A program made the translations under genes and the position numbers. From the NCBI GenBank assembly GCA_036005805.1, contig DASYQE010000177.1, positions 1-8,862 of the forward strand: 8,862 bases of DNA, in the 5' to 3' direction. The notes below the pieces were generated by a model. It did not search any database. It saw only the letters and a list, made by a program, of their open reading frames with translations, and had not been told where the DNA came from. Shown here one piece after another: positions 5,667-8,862 of this stretch (positions are counted from its first letter, which is position 1; every line of letters starts with the position of its first letter). The stretch is from DASRAU01 sp036005805. GTDB taxonomy: Bacteria; Acidobacteriota; Polarisedimenticolia; Gp22-AA2.

Positions 5667-7010
5667 GGGGCGGATGGGGGAAGAGACCACCGCGGCCGGC
5701 GCCGACGCGGCGGCGAGCCTTTGCTGCCTGCGCGACAGGGCGAACGAGACGGCCATCCACACGGCCGTCAGGGGCACGCTGAACCAGGCGACGCGGCTGG
5801 CCGCGTCCCCGGATGCGGTGACGAGCAGGTAGACCTGGCCGTTGAGCGCGTCCCCGCCGCGATAGACGAACGTGTCGATGAAGGACTTCGCCTTGTACTT
5901 CTCCTCCCGCGGCAGGACGGTGAACAGCACCTCGCGCGCCGGCTTCGCCAGGGCGTAATCGGTCCCGCGCCGGAGCACCTGGAAGGCCATCAGCGTCCCG
6001 AGGGTCGGCCACGCCAAAAGCGCCCAGAATCCGCCGAGGCTCAAGATCGGCAGGATGCACAGCGCCCCGAACAGCCCGATCCAGCGGACGATCCGCCCCG
6101 TCAGGAACATTTGCACGAAGAGCGCCAGCAGGTTCACGTAGAGATCGATGTTCGCGAAGATGGCTGTGCGGGCGGCGGGGTCCTCGGACGCCGCCTTCAC
6201 GAAGCGGGCCTGCTCCTGGTAGGTGAAGGTCGAGGTGTTGGTGTAGAGGAGCATGAACAGGCAGTAGAGCAGCAGGTACGGCGAGCGGGCGACGAGCGTG
6301 AAGCCTCCGAGCCAGCCGGTCCGGTCGAGCCGCTCTTCCTTCTTCACCGCGGCGACCTTCTCGGCGAAGGCGTCGAGAGACAAGTTGGTCGCCTCGCCGA
6401 GCGAGACCGGCAGCCGATCGAGCATCCGGAACGCCTGCACCGCCGCTTCGATGACGAGGGCGGTGATGAGGAACATGGCGTGGGTGCCGACCCGTTCCAC
6501 GAGGAGCGACGTGAAGCCGGCCCCGGCGATGCCGCCCAGGGTCCCGCCGGCGGCGATGAGGCCGAACAGGCGCTTTCCCTGGCCGCTCGTGAAGATGTCG
6601 GCCATGTAGCCCCAGAAGACCGAGATCACGAACAGGTTGAAAGCGCTCACCCACACGAAGAAGCCCCGCGCGGCCCACACGCGCGAGTCCTCCGGCAGGA
6701 ACTCGAAGAGCAGGTAGAAGCCGACCAGGTTCAGCGCGAAGAAGCGATAGGCAATCGGGATGAAGCGCCGCCGGGTGAAGCGGCTGACCAGCACCGAGAA
6801 GAGCGGCACCAGGACGATGGTGATCGCCAGCGTGCCCCAGTACAGGTTCGGAATGTTCCTGACCCCGCCCGCGACCCCCATCTCCTCGCGCAAGGGCCTC
6901 AGGACATAGTTGCAGGCGAGGACGAAGAAGCCATACAGGCAGGCCCAGATCACGGGCCTGACCTCGCCGTCCTTGACGTCGACGGCGCGGCGCAGGAGGG
7001 ACGCGATCAC
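5652..7010 (-). CDS. MFS transporter of the ATP/ADP-translocase-like (NTP/NDP exchanger) group
   Basis: Integral inner-membrane protein of 452 residues with about 10-12 hydrophobic helices. Signature stretches seen: DVKDGEVRPVIW (11-22), YGFFVLACNYVLRPLREEMG (26-45), FWGYMADIFTSGQGKRLFG (132-150) followed by the Gly-rich IAAGGTLGGIAGAG (152-165), and YALAKPAREVLFTVLPREE (352-370) leading into KYKAKSFIDTFVYRGGDA (371-388). These are shared with bacterial homologues of nucleotide translocases, which in free-living bacteria are of unknown substrate, so nucleotide exchange should not be assumed. A hydrophilic loop with many Lys/Glu lies at 205-232. The start is GTG at 7010, overlapping the upstream stop as GTGA and lacking a Shine-Dalgarno sequence. 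Expression therefore likely depends on ribosomes reinitiating after the epimerase-like gene. The Ala/Pro-rich C-terminus (433-452) looks disordered. Confidence 0.85.
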   Translation of the reverse strand: MIASLLRRAVDVKDGEVRPVIWACLYGFFVLACNYVLRPLREEMGVAGGVRNIPNLYWGTLAITIVLVPLFSVLVSRFTRRRFIPIAYRFFALNLVGFYLLFEFLPEDSRVWAARGFFVWVSAFNLFVISVFWGYMADIFTSGQGKRLFGLIAAGGTLGGIAGAGFTSLLVERVGTHAMFLITALVIEAAVQAFRMLDRLPVSLGEATNLSLDAFAEKVAAVKKEERLDRTGWLGGFTLVARSPYLLLYCLFMLLYTNTSTFTYQEQARFVKAASEDPAARTAIFANIDLYVNLLALFVQMFLTGRIVRWIGLFGALCILPILSLGGFWALLAWPTLGTLMAFQVLRRGTDYALAKPAREVLFTVLPREEKYKAKSFIDTFVYRGGDALNGQVYLLVTASGDAASRVAWFSVPLTAVWMAVSFALSRRQQRLAAASAPAAVVSSPIRPATAI

Positions 7011-8203
7011 CCGACCGGCTGCTGTTTCGCGCGCCAGGCGGCCAGGACCTCGGCTTCACGCTCGGGCGTCAGACCGGTCTTGAGCTTCGCCTGGTGCTCG
7101 GCCGGTTCGGTGCGGAACCAGTCGAGCGTCGACTTCACGGTGTCCGCGGTCGAATGGAACGTGAGCCCCTTGGCGATCGCCCTGGCGCAGGAGGTGCGGG
7201 AGAAGCCGGCGTTCTCCCCCGCCGGCGGCACCCAGACCGGCATGTCGGACCAGGCCTCCACCTTCTGCTCGTCGAGGAATGCGGCGTCGGCCCAGACGAA
7301 GTTGGCCTTGCCGCCGCCGACCTTGTTGCAGGCGTCGAGGAGCGCTCCCATCCCGACCTCGTCCTTCGGGCCGGTGTTGGGGCCGGTGGCGTTGTAGACG
7401 CCGACCGTCTTGTCGTCGATGACCTTGACGCACCACTCCCCGAGGTCGCGCACGTCGATGAACTGCACGGGGTCTGCCGGCGTGCCGGGGGCGAGCACGT
7501 CCCCGCCCTTGGCCACCCGCACCGGCCAGTAGGTGAAGCGGTCGCTCGGGTCGTCGATGCCGACGATGAGCCCCGGCCGGATGTTCGCCACGCGCCCGGG
7601 CATGATGCTCTCGGCCGCCTGCTCGCACAGCGCCTTCAGCGCGCCGTAGTTCTCGCGGACGTTCTCGTTGTTCGGGTCGTCCACCTTCATGAGGGGCCCG
7701 CTCTCGTCCATCCACGGCTTGCTGTTGTCGGAGTAGACCGAGATCGTCGAGATGAACAGGTAGTGCCCGACGTTGTCCTTGAGGAGGTTGCACGAGTCCC
7801 GGACGATGCGCGGGACGTAGCCGGAGGTGTCCACAACCGCGTCCCACTTGCGTCCCTTCAGCGCGTCGAGCTTCCCGTCCCGGTCGCCGATGAGGGTCTC
7901 GAGGTCCGGGAAGCGTCCGGGGTCGGTCTTCCCCCGGTTGAACAGGGTGACCTTGTGCCCCCGCTTCATCGCCGCCTCGACCACCGCCGGCCCCAGGAAC
8001 CGGGTGCCGCCGAGGATGAGGATGGTCTTGCCGCCCTTGGCGGACTTCTCCGCTTTCTTGTCCTTGGATTTGTCCTTGCCGAAGGCGAGCCCCGACGCCC
8101 CGATTCCGGCGAGGGCGGCCGCGGCTGCGGCGTTCTTCAGAAAGCTGCGGCGGGAATTGTGCCTGACCCCGCCGTGGTCGTCGCGATCGTCGATCCCGCT
8201 CAT
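7007..8203 (-). CDS. Tat-exported NAD-dependent epimerase/dehydratase-like SDR protein
   Basis: Seen: 398 residues from the ATG at 8203, which is preceded by the purine-rich AGGAGGGGAGGAGC; in-frame ATGs at 8230 and 8245 lack this site. The N-terminus is a Tat signal: SRRSFLK (17-23), then an Ala-rich hydrophobic stretch to about 42. A Lys-rich linker (43-58) leads into an extended-SDR domain. Its Rossmann glycine motif is ILGGTRFLG (63-71), ISTISVYS lies at 151-158 and the YxxxK active site is Tyr186/Lys190 in NYGALK. The C-terminal part carries VQFIDVRDL (247-255), the usual substrate-side region of such epimerases. Family knowledge: these act on nucleotide sugars or related NAD-dependent substrates. 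Substrate is unknown. Tat export implies the protein folds and binds its dinucleotide in the cytoplasm before crossing, as known for glucose-fructose oxidoreductase. It is coupled to the downstream transporter gene. Confidence 0.88.
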   Translation of the reverse strand: MSGIDDRDDHGGVRHNSRRSFLKNAAAAAALAGIGASGLAFGKDKSKDKKAEKSAKGGKTILILGGTRFLGPAVVEAAMKRGHKVTLFNRGKTDPGRFPDLETLIGDRDGKLDALKGRKWDAVVDTSGYVPRIVRDSCNLLKDNVGHYLFISTISVYSDNSKPWMDESGPLMKVDDPNNENVRENYGALKALCEQAAESIMPGRVANIRPGLIVGIDDPSDRFTYWPVRVAKGGDVLAPGTPADPVQFIDVRDLGEWCVKVIDDKTVGVYNATGPNTGPKDEVGMGALLDACNKVGGGKANFVWADAAFLDEQKVEAWSDMPVWVPPAGENAGFSRTSCARAIAKGLTFHSTADTVKSTLDWFRTEPAEHQAKLKTGLTPEREAEVLAAWRAKQQPVG

Positions 8204-8204
8204 G

Positions 8205-8217
8205 CTCCTCCCCTCCT
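8205..8217 (-). promoter_or_regulatory. Strong ribosome-binding site deciding the start of the Tat-SDR gene
   Basis: On the minus strand AGGAGGGGAGGAG ends two bases before the ATG at 8203. It contains AGGAGG at 8217-8212, about 8 bases upstream of the start codon. This places translation initiation at 8203, giving the twin arginines a typical position about 17 residues from the N-terminus. In the annotated alternative from 8245 the leader would be about 14 residues longer. Confidence 0.65.
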
Positions 8218-8269
8218 GTGCTGGCCGCATCCGGGCGGCGGACATGCCGGCCGCTGACGGGCGGCCTGC

Positions 8270-8275
8270 ATTCTA
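8270..8275 (-). promoter_or_regulatory. Candidate -10 box for the Tat-SDR/transporter operon
   Basis: The minus strand reads TAGAAT within CGTTAGAATG, 5 of 6 matches to TATAAT and one of the few AT-rich spots in the region. The predicted transcript start near 8263 would give a leader of about 60 bases to the ATG at 8203. No good -35 hexamer is seen at the expected spacing; TGAACC at 8300-8295 is the nearest candidate, with a 19-base gap. Confidence 0.35.
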
Positions 8276-8314
8276 ACGAAGCCGGCCCGCCCGGGGTTCA
8301 CCCCCGAGGTCTCG

Positions 8315-8332
8315 CGGCCGTTCCGCCGGCCG
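8315..8332. repeat. Short inverted repeat in the divergent intergenic region
   Basis: CGGCCG (8315-8320) is repeated at 8327-8332. Each half is itself palindromic, so they can form a 6-bp stem with a 6-base loop (TTCCGC). It lies between the two divergent promoter candidates. It could be an operator or hairpin, or chance in GC-rich DNA. Confidence 0.3.
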
Positions 8333-8340
8333 AAAGGCGA

Positions 8341-8370
8341 TTGACGCGGCTCGTTCAGGGCCGGTAGGCT
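8341..8370 (+). promoter_or_regulatory. Weak candidate promoter for the TonB-dependent receptor gene
   Basis: TTGACG (8341-8346) matches 5 of 6 bases of the -35 box. The best -10 candidate at 18 bases is TAGGCT (8365-8370), only 3 of 6. An alternative nearby box, TGCTATCGC (8376-8384), carries the same TGCTAT core as the hpnC/aldehyde dehydrogenase promoters, with an extended -10 form but a poor 3' half. Confidence 0.22.
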
Positions 8371-8423
8371 GGCGATGCTATCGCCGCATAAGCCGGTCGC
8401 CTCCGGATCGAGGGCTCCAGATC

Positions 8424-8862
8424 GTGAACCGCACCGGGCGAGGTCTGCTCGCCATGGCTCTTTTCCTGCCGGGGCTGGGGACCGCCCTGGCGCAGAACAC
8501 CGGCGGCATCCGCGGCCGGGTGGTCGACGCGGCGGGGCAGCCGCTGGCCGGCGCCACGCTTGCCCTGTCGAGCCGCACCCTGCAGCTCGACCAGCCGATC
8601 GGCCGCAGCGACGCGCAGGGACGCTTCCAGGCGATAGCACTCGACCCGGCGAACGATTACCTCGTCAAGGCGTCACTGCCCGGGTATGCCTCGGTCGCCG
8701 CGCCGGACGTCATCGTCCGCCCCGGCCAGATGACCACCCTCACCATCGCGCTGCCCCCCGAGTCGAGCGTGCGGGAGCACGTCAAGGTGACCGGACAGGC
8801 GAGCCCCGTCGATCTCGAGGAGCGCGGGCTGACGACGCACCTGTCGTCCGAGTTCATCGACA
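8424..8862 (+). CDS. TonB-dependent receptor with N-terminal carboxypeptidase-regulatory-like domain (5' part)
   Basis: Only the first 146 residues lie in the window; the gene runs off the right edge. Start chosen: GTG at 8424, because it supplies the charged N-terminus (NRTGR) of a good signal peptide, cleaved after ALA at residue 23. An in-frame ATG at 8454 would remove half of it. Residues 27-112 form a carboxypeptidase-regulatory-like beta-sandwich: GGIRGRVVDAAGQPLAGATL (27-46), then SDAQGRFQAIAL (62-73) and YLVKASLPGYASV (79-91). From about 118 the text VKVTGQASPVDLEERGL, followed by SSEFID at 141-146, is the typical beginning of a TonB-dependent plug domain. Proteins with this start are large outer-membrane beta-barrels, common in Acidobacteriota and Bacteroidota, that take up bulky ligands. 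The ligand cannot be predicted. Confidence 0.85.
   Translation, partial: MNRTGRGLLAMALFLPGLGTALAQNTGGIRGRVVDAAGQPLAGATLALSSRTLQLDQPIGRSDAQGRFQAIALDPANDYLVKASLPGYASVAAPDVIVRPGQMTTLTIALPPESSVREHVKVTGQASPVDLEERGLTTHLSSEFID

Noticed and set aside
5721..7397. 558-codon plus-strand open frame across the transporter gene
   Set aside because: Composition is Arg/Glu/Gln-rich antisense text without motifs; the minus strand encodes a recognisable transporter and SDR protein.
8657..8857. Short minus-strand open frame near the right edge
   Set aside because: It is antisense to the plus-strand TonB-dependent receptor start, which has a signal peptide and recognisable domains.

Overview
The window is very GC-rich, densely coding DNA with the look of a chromosomal region from a Gram-negative, hopanoid-making bacterium. 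The best guess is an Acidobacteriota-like lineage. Reasons: a pair of hopanoid/squalene-pathway synthases, a TonB-dependent receptor that begins with a carboxypeptidase-regulatory-like domain, an ATP/ADP-translocase-like MFS protein and a Tat-exported SDR enzyme. The taxonomic call is inference. I see no rRNA, tRNA, CRISPR, IS element or phage gene, and no stretch over 300 bases lacks a gene.

Layout. Positions 22-1813 (minus strand) hold hpnC followed by hpnD, two paralogous squalene/phytoene-synthase-family enzymes with a 4-base gap between them. The next gene of that operon would lie beyond the left edge. A 66-base divergent promoter region separates hpnC from a plus-strand aldehyde dehydrogenase (1880-3307). 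After a 129-base gap comes a plus-strand three-gene module: an ECF sigma factor (3437-4021), a small membrane protein in the position where an anti-sigma factor would be expected (4050-4619), and a signal-peptide-bearing, multi-TM protein with an N-terminal beta-helix-like repeat domain (4616-5635). The last two overlap by 4 bases. A hairpin lies at the 16-base convergent junction with the next operon.

The minus-strand operon 8203-5652 encodes a Tat-exported NAD-binding epimerase/dehydratase-like protein, translationally coupled through a GTGA overlap to an ATP/ADP-translocase-like membrane transporter. A 220-base divergent region then leads to the start of a TonB-dependent receptor (8424 to the window end), truncated by the right edge.

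How the genes work together. HpnD and HpnC perform consecutive steps from farnesyl diphosphate via presqualene diphosphate to hydroxysqualene, feeding hopanoid or C30 carotenoid synthesis. The sigma, membrane protein and repeat protein look like one regulatory unit for envelope sensing. The sigma gene has a plausible ECF-type promoter of its own, with a spacer made of an exact 9-bp tandem repeat. The least ordinary parts of the window are this module, the symmetric divergent promoter with an apparently leaderless hpnC, and the Tat-SDR/transporter pair. Most other content is conventional metabolism.
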